From the NCBI GenBank assembly GCA_036023115.1, contig JAYKKT010000048.1, forward strand, positions 5,480,001 to 5,544,000: a DNA stretch of 64,000 bases. Direction: 5' to 3'. The notes under the pieces are model-generated. The model searched no databases. It was not told where the DNA came from and saw only the letters and a list, made by a program, of their open reading frames with translations. This document shows positions 48,556 to 59,760 of the stretch, piece by piece (position 1 is the first letter of the stretch; the number at the start of each line of letters is the position of its first letter). A program made the position numbers and the translations under genes. The DNA comes from Brasenia schreberi (taxonomy: Eukaryota > Streptophyta > Magnoliopsida > Nymphaeales > Cabombaceae).

Positions 48556-49869
48556 GCACTAGTGAGACAGACCTTGACAACTCAACCTTATTCTCTCTTC
48601 TTTCCTGACGCACACATCCAGAATGGGCCCTAGGGGAAGAAATGGTTGACAACTCGATTGTTCTTTCAGAGTTTGGAAATATTCAAAAGTATCATGATGA
48701 TGTTCTTCAGAAAGCTTTTCCACGTACAATGATGAGGGGGAAAAGGAAGACTTGCAAACCTCTTTCGTACCTTTTTGGCGACGGCTAGCAACTGGCTCGA
48801 AACAAGCCATTCCCCGCTGTTAACCCAGACGAATCCAAGTTGCAGGTATGTGAACAATGGGGAGCAATCGGATTAACAGAGACGGGATGCTTCCATGAAA
48901 AGTTCAAAAGAATGCTGGTTTAAATCGATCGGCATAAAAAATTTTGTAGGTTCATCTAAAAAAATTAGAGAAAATCGTAAAAAGATGCTTAGTATTTGAG
49001 GTAATAATAAATTAGATGGCCACCATGTATAGCCACGTGAATGCATATCTGCTGAAGTTTCGAAACTCCCCAACTATCTTCTGATTGTCATTACCCATGG
49101 TAAAGATTTCACAATGGATACTATATATAGAAATAGGTAATCATCAAGTTTATCTGAACCAATGTGCCATTCAGTTTTACAAGGTTGATCTTCGGTGTGG
49201 TCATGACGACTAATCGATACTTGGGGTAAACACCTTGTGCTGCTTGCATTTAGCTAGACTTTACTCTCATACATAGGTAATGAGACTCAACTTCTTACTG
49301 CAAATTCATAAGCAATTTCGTTTGACTCGTATAACTATCTAGTTTAGTTCATGAATAAAAAAGAGTGAGTTCTATCTATATATTCAATCAACTTTTTTCC
49401 TATAAAAGCAAAAAAATAAGGTAAGAGTACATATTCCAATAAATCACATGTAGAGATATTGATATCGCACACGGAGTTAATGGTATTTCATACCTAATTG
49501 ATTGAGCAGTAGCTCGTAAAGCACCTCAAAAGAAATATTTATTGTTTGATCCATATCCTTAGTAAATCAAGAGGATATCTCATAACAAATTATGAACGTG
49601 ACTAGTATAGTTATCTTATATGTAAATTTTGCACACTTATTTATATGGTTTGGATGGTTCAAAGCTTATCTATCATTCCAATTTGGATTAGTGAAACCCA
49701 CTTCTTGCTAGATAAAGGTTCAAATTCATGAGATACCTTTATTGAAAATATTGTATGATGGAACAATTATTATTGTACACCCTTCTCTCTATTGTTAAAC
49801 TCTTTTATACACGGACTGTGTAACAAATCTACTAATTTATTCTTCAACAAGAAAGGGAATGTATGAGAG
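48390..49869. other. Intergenic DNA with (CT)n at 48,512-48,553
   Basis: A 42-bp CT run is present. Short minus-strand open frames between 48,559 and 49,073 show no recognisable domain. Confidence 0.4.
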
Positions 49870-50117
49870 TAGATGTGGCTGGTCCTGGTTATCCCGGAAC
49901 CTCACACTATAATCAAACGGGTCTAAGGCCGGTTCTAGGGTGGTTCCGCTTTGAGTTTTAAATCATTCAGAATTAGCTAAAACATTTTAAAATTTAAAAT
50001 TTTTAAAGAAAACTAAAAGAAGTATCAAAACCGGAACAAAACCCGGTAGCCTCCAGTCCCTAACCTAGTTGTGCTTCGATTGGAAAGGTTGTGCTGGTTC
50101 CAAAACGGCCATGTCTA
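49870..50117. mobile_element. hAT-type MITE, TAGACATGG family (copy C), 8-bp TSD
   Basis: The left end is tagatgtggctggtcctgg and the reverse complement of the right end is tagacatggccgttttgg. Directly outside are tatagag-type octamers tatgagag (49,862-49,869) and tctgagag (50,118-50,125), identical at 7 of 8 positions. An 8-bp duplication is the hAT signature. The element is 248 bp and non-coding. Confidence 0.75.
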
Positions 50118-50400
50118 TCTGAGAGGATCCTCTTGATGCATATGGGTTCTTGTATTGGATCTAAAACATCACACTTTGATATCTATTATCTCCTTTCTCT
50201 TTAACCAAATTGTTGATTCTAAAAGAAAAGCCTAAAGAGGTCTTTTCTCATAATACAAGTAAGCCCAAAATATGATTTTATTACTCGTTCCTTGCCCAAT
50301 GTAACTCATCTAAAACAATTGTAGCTACCTATTATAAACACTAAATTTATTCTTTTGCAAGTATTTTTGTGTCATTGGAATTTTATCATAGATTATAGGG

Positions 50401-50993
50401 TGTCACCTTTACCAAATCTATTAAAACAGTTCCTAAAAGCACTTGGTGATGGGACAATGGACTCGATTGTCTCAACCCAGTCATCCTCAACATAAAATGG
50501 AATAAACTTAGATAGATCAACCTCTCTTTCCTCCAAAGCTTCACAACTAGCATGTCCCTACGTGGAGTAGAGATCCCTTGGAGAGACTCTTACTTCACTC
50601 TATATTCTACGCATATAGAGGTGGAAGAGAAAGGACAAGAATTTGATCTTTTTTCTGCGAAGATAGAATATTTATTCAATATCACTCCTTACAATAGCTC
50701 AATGAGAGCTTAAATAAGAAAATTCTAGGTAAAGAAAATAGATCCAAACAAATTGCTCTAGACCCAAACTAAATGATCCTAATTAAACCCAAATGAAATC
50801 AAATTGAATCCAAATAACCAATAATCTCTAAACACCCTAATGCCGGTCATACATGATTACTTATTATATAACAAAAGCAAATAACAAAAGCCCTAAACAT
50901 AACTACTCAAAAGTGCACCAAGGGCTCAACCCGATGGTAGTGCCTCCTAGTATGACGTGCATATATGAAACACCTGAAACTAGAATTGTAATG
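50401..50993 (-). repeat. 3' LTR of the gag-only element
   Basis: The left member of the LTR pair, about 590 bp. The outer edge at TGTCACC is set by alignment to the right LTR; the inner edge, near 'ctagaattgtaatg', is approximate. Confidence 0.7.
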
Positions 50994-51469
50994 GTTCTCC
51001 CTGACCAAGACCTCACCCTCGAGGTCTTGATGGGTGAACTCCACAAGGATAGTCACTTCTCCAATTAAGTTGAGCTCTACCTCTAACTACACGCCTCCAA
51101 CCTTCAACTCATCTACCAATTACCCACACATAAGTATACCCATATGCATATCATGCGTCATCATTCATTCAATGTATCAACGGCTACCTCACATGGTTGT
51201 TGCACCACTGGTCGCTATGCCATAACACCCCACTAGTCGCTATGCCACAACACCTGCAAGATCTCCCATGTGGAGTTATTGTCCAGCTAGCACATCCAAT
51301 GCTTGTTGTGTGCTCTCAATCTTTTGCAGCCACTCATTGCAACTCCTACAACATATGCCATCTCCCTCGACTAGTCCTTTAGCCGGATGCTACACCTACA
51401 ACAAACCTCCAACCTTACATAGACAACTTTAGTAATCTCACACTCATTCCCCACCTAAAACCAATATCC

Positions 51470-52760
51470 TCAAGATGGCAAGCCTCCATAACCTGAATCA
51501 AGGCATGATGATAACATCCTCAACACTACATATGATCTATCAAACGATGCACTACTCAAAACTATGGGAAGGATGAACCTTGACTGCCTCTCGTTCATGC
51601 ATATGATTCCTCTAAGATATGGGAAAACCACCAACTTATGAGAGAGCAAATTATACTCAAGAATAAGTAGAAACAAATCAAGCTTCATCACTACCAAGTC
51701 ATGCTCCCTGGACAGCATCCAACTCGGAGTTAGCATGCCTTCATGATCCACATCACTCTCGAAGGTGTTGAATTCACCATCTTCACCTGCTAACTTGAAA
51801 CCATGACCACCAAGCCCATAGAATGTGTAATGATGGGTGATACCAATGAATGTGTTATCATAAAATCAACTAAGTTATGAATTACATGTCGATCCACCTA
51901 AACCTCCATGTATATAGCTCGGCTATCACCTGTATAATGCTCAAGAAGTGATAAGAGACCGGTCAAGTCTCACCAAAATCCTTATGATCATTTCTAACCT
52001 GCTCTATATATAAATAGGTCACTTAAGCAATGTATTCCTTACCATCAAACTAAGGCTTGTTATCCTCAACCATCAACTTAATAAGGTTAGCCTTCTTAGA
52101 ACACTTCTTCATCAAATTTGGCCTTTAAAAAATAAAGCAAGGCCCAAGATACTTTGATGCCTGTTGAAGGAGGCTTCTAACCATTTGAGAAAGCACTTGA
52201 TTGTTGCCTTGAAGACGTACCCAACTGACCAACTTGCCTCCAGTTTATGCCCTTCAAGGGTTGACTAGAGGCCCCACTATCCCTGTTAGCTCTATCCTTT
52301 CTCCCTACACGGGGTACTCCTCCATCAGTATGCCTTAAGTTCATGAAGGACTCCACCATCATAATGGCCTCCAACTCACTTATAGTGTTCCATCATAGCA
52401 ATTTATTTTAAGCTCATGGTTGTAAACTATCCTCAAAATGGTATAGTTTTACCTCTAACATGTCATATACCTCTAACAATAAGTCATTGAATTTCTTCAC
52501 ATAATCATAGATGGATCTGGTTTATCTCAATTGTCGAAGAAGATCTCGCATATGATGGCTACTGTTGGTTAGTAGGAATTGGCTATATTAACTCCACCTT
52601 GAGTTGAACTCACAAAAAGATGGTCCCCAACATTGCTCTCTCGCCAAAGTCTAGTGCATTCTCCACCAAAGCTTTAAATTATCTTGCAAGAGCTAGACAA
52701 CAATAATTAGTTCCTTGGCATCAAAGATGAGCTTCTTTAAAATACTCCTCGATATCCCAA
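51470..52760 (-). pseudogene. Gag-like region of the LTR element
   Basis: The minus strand contains an open stretch of 65 codons (52,177-52,374, Arg/Ser/Gly-rich 'RVGRKDRANRDSGASSQPLK'). It is followed by a degenerate zinc-knuckle region 'CFIFKRPNLMKKCSKKANL' (about 52,080-52,140), where plant gags have C-x2-C-x4-H-x4-C; one Cys and the His are lost. A further open stretch at 51,470-51,750 occupies the protease position but shows no clear DTG. Many stops elsewhere. Confidence 0.5.
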
Positions 52761-52782
52761 ATAAAATTTTCTACTATGGTAC

Positions 52783-53643
52783 GATCTTGGGTGTCATCAA
52801 AATAACAAAGATCAACACCTTCACCTTTTATACAGAATTATGGTGAATGGGAATAAAGACTGCAATGGCACTCATGCTAACACCTTATGACAATCCGAAA
52901 GATAGGTAGGCAATGGTAGAGTTGATTGTGCAATCTCTCTTAATGCATGAACTTCAACCTAACCATCTAAATATATGTGTAAGTATAGCCTCCATACCAT
53001 ATGTATGCTTAATAGTGGGTTAGTCCTTCGAATTAGCACTAGAACTCATAGTTATCACTTGAACCATCTTCACACGAGCACAAGTAAGAGGTGCCAAGGT
53101 GCTTGCCTTAAATAAATATGTAGTAAAAGCGTTAATCTATCCCATGTGCGAATAAATCTATAATAAAGTACCTTGTCTCAAAATGAATAAATGTATAATA
53201 AAGGATCTTGGGTGTCATCAAAATAACAAAGATCAAAACCTTCACCTTTTATACAAGACTATGGTGAATGGGAATAAAGACTGCAATGACACTCATGCTA
53301 ACACCTTATGACAATCCAAAAGATAGGTAGGCAATGGTAGAGTTGATTGTGCAATCTCTCTTAATGCATGAACTTCAACCTTTAGCTAATAAACCCTCTC
53401 TAACCATCTAAATATATGTGTAAGAATAGCCTCCATACCATATGTATGCTCAATAGTGGGTTAGTCCTTCGAATTAGCACTAGAGCTCATAGTTATCACT
53501 TGAACCATCTTCACACGAGCACAAGTAAGAGGCGCCAAGGTGCCTGCCTTAAATAAATATGTAGTAAAAGCATTAATCTATCTCATGTGCGAATAAATCT
53601 ATAATAAAGTACCTTGTCTCAAAATGAATAAATGTATAATAAA
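52783..53643. repeat. 421-bp tandem duplication inside the LTR element
   Basis: 'gatcttgggtgtcatcaaaa' starts both copies, at 52,783 and 53,204. They are nearly identical over the whole unit. The second copy has an extra 20 bp at about 53,381-53,400 (beginning tttagctaataaaccc). Confidence 0.95.
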
Positions 53644-54391
53644 ATTTTATTCCCTAAGTCTTCTTTATAATAGACCAAATATATAATGAGGCTCCTTGCC
53701 TCAGAATGAATATATATGTAATAAAGTTTCCTTCCTCAAAATGAATAAATTTGTAATAAACTTTTTATTCTAAAGGCCAACTTTAGTAAAACCAGATATA
53801 GACTTGTCAATCACGTCTAAGCCCCTCCAAACCATAGTTCATCAAAACCTCTAAGTGTTGGTTTCCATAAAAAATCACACGAGTCAAAACTAATGAAATT
53901 CGACTAACACCTGACTAAATCTGTCACTCTAAATGTGGTTGGATAGTGCTCCAAAGAAGCGTGGTTCCCTGAAATCAAAAATATAATTTTGACCAAATTC
54001 TTTAATGTATGTTCATGAAGAAGTCATGCAACTTTCTATAAAATTAGCACAGACTAGTCTACAATTAATTTCGCAAAATTGAATCCCAAATGTGGTATAA
54101 ATCCCACCAAACCACAACCAATATAATAGACAAACCTACTCTTCTAGCTTCCACCACACTTTGACCGAGTTCCACCACCTTCCTAGGTTGCTCTACCCTT
54201 TACAAAACCATCTAGAATCACCATAGCAACCAGCAATACTACATTGAAACCAATCGAATGCAGTAGAACCTAAAATAGTAAAAAATTATACCTTTGAAGA
54301 TGTTTGAGCCCCGAACTGCCACAACTAGTTTCCGAACTTCTCCTAGTCCACCACCAAAATCATATCCTTGGGAACCATACATGGCCTAATA

Positions 54392-54405
54392 GTCTCCGAT
54401 ACTAA
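54392..54405 (-). other. Primer-binding-site-like motif
   Basis: The minus strand reads ttagtatcggagac, close to TGGTATCAGAGC of plant initiator-Met primed elements, two bases inside the right LTR. It sets the orientation of the element. Confidence 0.55.
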
Positions 54406-54407
54406 GT

Positions 54408-55047
54408 TGTCAATGTCCCTCTACTAGATCCGCAAAGATGGTTCCTAAAAGCGCTCGGTGATGGCAACAACCACAATCAAATGCCTTAGCCGTTCCTCAT
54501 CAACACATACCAGAATAAACTTAGATGGATCAACCTCTCTTCCTTCCAAAGCCTCACGAAAGTATGTTCCTACATGGAATAGATATCTCTTGCAAATACT
54601 GCTACTTGGGTATAGTCGAATGAATCCCTCAAACACGTATACACAAAAGCATATAGAGATGGAAGAAGAAGAATTCAATCTTTGCTCTCCAAAGATATAA
54701 TCTTTATTCAATGATTGACTCTCCTTACAATATCTCAATGTGAGCTTAAATAAGAAACCCTAATTAAAGAAAATAGATCCAAACAAGCTGCTCTAGACTC
54801 AAAATAAACGATAAACCCAAATAATCCTAACTATACCCAAATGACATCAAACTGAATCCAAATAAGTAATACTCTCTAAACATCTTAATGTTGATCATAC
54901 ATAACCACTTATTATACAACCAAAGCAAATAACAAAAACCCTAATTATAATTACTCAAACGTGCATCAAGAGCTCAACCTAGCGCACGTGGCTCCTGTGT
55001 CATGCATGGCGTGTGTATATGAAATACTCAGAACTAGCACTATAACA
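54408..55047 (-). repeat. 5' LTR of the gag-only element
   Basis: The right member of the LTR pair, about 640 bp, from TGTCAATG to ATAACA on the plus strand. Confidence 0.7.
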
Positions 55048-55377
55048 CAAGGTATGGTGAAAATAATCTAAATTGCTTCATATAGGCACTAAATACACTA
55101 TATGTGTGTTAAAAGTCATAAACATATAGATAAGAATAACATAAGTACTTACCTTATGAATTTCACCTGTCCTACCAATGACAAGAGCTTGATGCTCCAA
55201 CTATGAATGCATCCTTGGATTTCTGTCCAGTAGGACGTGATGATATTACTAATAAGGTGTCCATAAAATAAGAGTGTTACTGAAGACATGCACTTTAGTA
55301 AGTGCACACCCCTTAAAGCTCAAAAATCTCCAAACTAGTCTTTTACTAAGCTTTTCACACACTACATCACGGAATAG

Positions 55378-55475
55378 AAGAGATGTAACTCAGATGCATC
55401 TCTTCTTCAGAAGAGACGAGACTGAAATACATCTCTCTTTTAATAGAGATATACCTCAAGTTATCTCTCAATTCC
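55378..55475. repeat. Left subterminal repeat array (3 units)
   Basis: Units start at gaagagatgtaactcag, cagaagagacgagactg and taatagagatatacctc. Each closes with an atctct or tctctc block in inverted relation to its start. Confidence 0.65.
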
Positions 55476-55829
55476 ACTACTATTCATAAGTTGCCTTTTG
55501 TAGTAGTAGTTTGAAGGAGGCAGATATGTGGAGCATGCCAAAGCTCATGGTGCAAATGATTAAATCTTTAAGCAAATTTTGTATTGACGAGTGTCCAATC
55601 CACACCACAGATAGGGATACATTACAAGAGTGTATGCTAGTCCACAAGAAAGGGGCAAACAATACCTATGGCGTGGGACACTACTTTTGAGTTGCAGGTG
55701 ATTTCACTTATTTACCTTTTGAGGCAGAGCATAAGAGTGGAGCTGAAGAGTGGTGGAGTGGTCGGTGAAAGAATGTGCATAAAGTGGGGCAGTGTAGGCA
55801 TATTCATATTCGGACGCATTCGGATCAAG

Positions 55830-55965
55830 TGCAGTGGAAGCCTCCTTTAGATGGTTGGGTTCAAGTCAATTAGGATGGATCTGACACTTGAGAGAGGCAA
55901 ATGGCGAGTTGTGGTAGTCTCGTTGGGGATTGGGCTGTGGTTGGGCAGGACTTCTAGAAAGATTG
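55830..55965 (+). pseudogene. RNase H-like fragment inside the inverted-repeat element
   Basis: The frame reads 'KPPLDGWVQVN', stop, 'DGSDT', stop, 'RQMASCGSLVGD'. This matches the start of the RNase H domain at the C-terminus of plant L1-type LINE proteins (PP-GWVKVNTDG...ASCGGLVRD). Three stops are present. It is probably a captured or previously inserted LINE piece. Confidence 0.55.
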
Positions 55966-56094
55966 GTGTGTCTCTCTTTTGTGTTAGTGGGAGCAACTCT
56001 CCGACTACTACTCATGTAAGATAAAGAAGGATTAAAGGAAGGCAAGTAGTGACACTATATGGTAGCATAGGTAGTAGTTGGGTGGTGGAACTCA

Positions 56095-56270
56095 TCTTCA
56101 AGAGAGATGTGTTCATCTCCTCTTTAAGAAAGATGCACACCTCATGCATCTCCCCCCGCACATGTCTCTTTAGGAGAGATGTGTATCTAGTGTGTCTCCT
56201 TTTCAAGAGAGATACACAAGGCATGTATCTCCATTGAAGAGGAGACACACGACACAAGCATCTCTTTTAA
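56095..56270. repeat. Right subterminal repeat array (5-6 units)
   Basis: Units such as 'caagagagatgtgttcatct', 'ggagagatgtgtatc...tctcc', 'caagagagatacacaa...atctcc' and 'gaagaggagacacac...atctct', about 32-40 bp each. They match the left array in the inverted sense. Confidence 0.65.
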
Positions 56271-56559
56271 AGGGAAAACGCATGTTTTGTAAAGGTCTTC
56301 TATAGTGATGGTGGGTAAGATGAAAGGCGGGCTCCAACAAACATTGTTGTCGGCAGCACGAGAGAGAGAATAGAGAAAAGAGGCCAGACGAGCTGGTTTC
56401 GATGACAAAGAGAAAGAGTGTAGAAGAGAAGCGAGAGCACGAGAGAAACAAGAGAGAATTGAGAGAAATGAGAGGAAAGGGCAGTGTATGTAAACATAGG
56501 TAAAATAGAAAAGGGGGTGTGCACTTAGTATTAGTATGTAAAGTAAAGGCAAACCTAAA

Positions 56560-57720
56560 CATTTGAAGGAATACCTGACCTTGTGGCCATTGTGCTTATT
56601 GCAAGAACCTTCCCTCGAGAAACATTAAAGGTGACAATGTGATTTCTACTCACTAACCTTCATCCTTGAATCCTTCTCAAAAGGAGGTGATTTTACACTA
56701 GAAGGTATGAACTCCCTCCTTGTGATCTTTTAAAAGACTAAGGATCATTCGCACGAAAGGTATGTGACCATTTTAAAGTGTGGACATGTGCTGGAAAAAT
56801 CACCAGCTTTGACTACTGCGAGAAAATGTATTAATACACATTCCCATGATTATTCCCTGAATAGGTGGTAAATGAAAAAATAGTAATAATTTTCAAAGAA
56901 ATCAACTGACCTGGTCACACGCTCTCACCAAGTCTTGAGGAGCACTGATCAGTGTCTTGCTATTTTTCAACTATGATCTTTGTAATAATTTTACATAAAA
57001 ATTGCTAATACTTGTTAGCCAAAATTCAGTAAAAGAATTTGTGCCTTCCACCTTTGAGATGAGAATGATGTTCAAGCAGTTTACCCAATTAAGGAGGGAA
57101 TGTAACCTAAAAAGTGTTTACAGTGCTTATACGATGTCTTGACCCACACTATGACATTAAGTCTAGTAGAAGAAGTGCCTGGCCTGGGGCACTATTAGGA
57201 TCTAGGTCATTGAAAGCCTCACTAGCTTTCTTGCTTCGAACTTCATCGTCCAACCTAGCTTGATCTCCGATAGTAACTCGCAGACTCTCAATTATCAAGG
57301 TGTTCTCTACTGACTACTAGCTTCTATCATACAGAGATCAATAAAGAAACTAACCCACAGCATTTTTTGTGTTGGGGAGTGCTAGCTATTGTACGATTGT
57401 CGATTTCGATGTGAGTATTGATTTCCTCTTGATCTGATGAAAACATGTATTATAGAAGTAAGCTGAGTTGCATCCCCTCTTTTAAGCCATGGTCCAAAAC
57501 TCTTTTGCCAAAGAGAAGTTTCTTAAAGATTCAATAGAGTTTGTAACTCATAGTTATTCTTCTTCTACAATCTTTGACAAATCCTCTTCTGCAGTATTTT
57601 GAATGTGGTGTAACTTGCCCTCAATCTCCTTTTCTGGTGAGGGAAGTAGTTTAGCAGTGTTCAAGACCAAGGGATAAAAGCTTTTCCACTGCAGCCGGTT
57701 GAGCTCGAAGCCGTAAGTTC
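56560..57720 (-). pseudogene. L1-type LINE relic (linker and start of reverse transcriptase)
   Basis: From high to low coordinates: 'KRVLDHGLKEGMQ' (about 57,500; plant L1 has SR--WLKEGD-NT), 'SLRVTIGDQARLDDEVRSKKAS' split as SLRVTIGDQARL and DDEVRSKKAS (about 57,240-57,300), 'AFNDLDPNSAPG' (57,180-57,215), and 'ISKVEGTNSFTEF' with 'SISNFYVKL' (57,000-57,070). This order is that of plant L1 proteins up to RT domain 2. Stops and shifts are frequent. Endonuclease sequence may extend to about 58,300 but I cannot fix it. Confidence 0.55.
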
Positions 57721-59035
57721 ATAACATTGCATTACGTATGACCGTATTGTTGCCAGGGTATTTTTATCAGTTCACAATATTCTTTGGTAGCCGACCGTTT
57801 GAAGAATTTTAATAAAGAACGTGCTTGGCGAGGAAGGTAGGAGGTTAGCATAAAGCCCACATGATTGGAATTTACAGGGAACTCTAATGAGGTTTGAGTT
57901 TGGAAGCTTCTGCACACAATGTTGATTCACAAATCTTCTATCTAGCTTCCTAGAAAGAAATCCTTGGCCTGATTGACTACTATGCCCCATAAAATGGTAT
58001 GCACGAAGTTTACTCTGACGGCCCATATTGTACGATCATCTATCAGAATTTCGTGCTATCTGAATGAGATTGTAGAGAGCCCCAGCACTCATCTTCTTGT
58101 AAGCACATTGAATTCTAATCCCCTAGAATGGACCATGGTTTGTCATTCGGATGTTGTTGTAACATATGCCACAGTTCCTTACAAAGAAGCAAGACAGAAT
58201 TTGATCCACGATAATAACATTAGCCCATCGTTCGGCCACAATTTCTGTAATTAATTGACCTAAGGCCCAAGCTGTCTAGAGAAATACCTCCATTGGATTC
58301 CACACAAGAATTACTTAACGTACTAGTGAGAAACTTCGTGCTTGAAAACATCCAAGTGGGTCGCTCATGGCATAAGAACTACTCAAAAGAGTTATTGCAC
58401 CTTCCATACGGTTTGTGGGAATTCGAACTTGTTTGCCACAAAAAAACCCAAAAAATGCATCTACGTGAGATATGCTGTGTAGCAAAGTTCTTGGGTTTCT
58501 ATTATGTGGACACATCGATGATGACCTTCCTTGAGGGGTCGGATGCGCATCTAAATGATCAAACCTAGCAAAAAATGACTTGGTCTAAGTTGCTCTTCAA
58601 TGCCTTCGCTAGCGTATCCCAAGTTTGAGATGATTCAGATCCAAGCCAATGAAGTTGAAGACCCAGTTCTGTAAGGGGTTCGACCACTTGGACACTCTTG
58701 AGGGCCGATCCTTAACGGTGCATTTGCATCACAGGCCTAGACTGGGCTAGGCTGGACCAGTGGTCCTCAGTCAGCATGGGCAGGAAACACCAGGCCCCAG
58801 TACCACATTTGCTTTCGTGTCCCATGTGGAACTGATTGTGCCAATCCCATGCAACGTGATGGCATCTTGGAGATGAAATATTCCTTCTTTTCTTTTGTAA
58901 GTTCGTCGGCAACTAAATCTATTGCGTCACACACCACAACCTATCTTTGATGGTTCTAATGAGGTCATAGTTTGGTGGTATGTATGGAGTGAGAGAACCA
59001 CAGGAAAATAGGGATTTTTCAGAGATCTACTAATA
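57721..59035. other. Possible L1 endonuclease remnant and intergenic DNA
   Basis: Open stretches of 60-93 codons on both strands, none with a clear motif. The context suggests the upstream half of the L1 relic. Confidence 0.35.
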
Positions 59036-59760
59036 GTTATTTAGACACCTTCCAAATAGAATTCGCTTTCTTTTGCAGTGTACAGGTCGCATCGCATCAT
59101 TTATGAACATCAGCGACCCATGTCATAACAACTTTACGAAGTTGCTCATGGTATAAGATCTACTATAGTTATTTAGACACCTTCCAAATAGAATTCGCTT
59201 TCTTTTGCAGTGTACAGGTCGCATTGCATCAGCCATGAACATCAGCGACCCATGTCATAACAACTTTACGAAGTTGCACATGGTATAATATCTACTATAG
59301 TTATTTAGCAACCTTCCAAATAGAACTCGCTTTCTTTTGCAGTGTACAGGTCGCATTGCATCAGCCATGAACATCAGCGACCCATGTCATAACTTTACGA
59401 AGTTGCTCATGGTATAAGATCTACTATAGTTATTTAGACACCTTCCAAATAGAATTCGCTTTCTTTTGCAGTGTACAGGTCGCATTGCATCAACCATGAA
59501 CATCAGCGACCCATTTACGAAGTTGCTCATGGTATAAGATCTACCATAGTTATTTAGACACCTTCCAAATAGAATTCGCTTTCTTTTGCATTGTACAGGT
59601 CGCATTGCATCAACCATGAACATGAGCACCCATTTACGAAGTTGCTCATGGTATAAGATCTACCATAGTTATTTAGAAACCTTCCAAATAGAATTCGCTT
59701 TCTTTTGCAGTGTACAGGTCGCATTGCATCAGCCATGAACATCAGCACCCATGTCATAAC
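59036..59760. repeat. Tandem array, 6 units of 132 shrinking to 119 bp
   Basis: Units begin gttatttagacacc at 59,036, 59,168, 59,300, 59,429, 59,549 and 59,668, so lengths are 132, 132, 129, 120, 119 and a partial of about 93. All share 'ttccaaatagaa', 'cgctttcttttgca' and 'tgtacaggtcgcat'. Length changes come from stepwise loss around 'catgtcataacaactttacg'. No CRISPR-type spacer structure. Confidence 0.95.

Larger units (their letters stand above)
50401..55047 (-). mobile_element. LTR retrotransposon with gag but no visible pol
   Basis: Two direct repeats, 50,401-50,993 and 54,408-55,047, align along their length (shared: 'ataaacttagat', 'gatcaacctctctt', 'tttattcaat', 'gcttaaataaga', 'aaatagatccaaaca', 'gtgca-caag-gctcaacc'). 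Both begin TGTCA on the plus strand. Next to the right repeat, on the minus strand, lies a primer-binding-site-like sequence, so the element is transcribed leftward. The internal 3.4 kb encodes gag-like sequence and no reverse transcriptase or integrase motif. Divergence between the LTRs is large, so it is old. Confidence 0.75.
55297..56530. mobile_element. Inverted-repeat element with patterned subterminal repeats
   Basis: The left end has taagtgcacacccctt (55,299) and the reverse complement of the right end has taagtgcacacccccttt (56,527). Inside each end lies an array of quasi-palindromic units of about 33 bp built from 'agagat...atctct' (left 55,378-55,475, right 56,095-56,270). Terminal plus subterminal repeats are typical of CACTA-like elements, but a CACTA terminus and 3-bp TSD were not proven. 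The interior has an RNase H-like fragment. Confidence 0.6.

Noticed and set aside
56187..56562. 121- and 119-codon minus-strand open frames rich in Ser/Leu/Phe
   Set aside because: They cover the right subterminal repeat array and a GA-rich tract of the inverted-repeat element, and overlap each other in different frames.
59036..59760. CRISPR array
   Set aside because: Units are contiguous tandem copies of 119-132 bp without unique spacers, in plant nuclear DNA.
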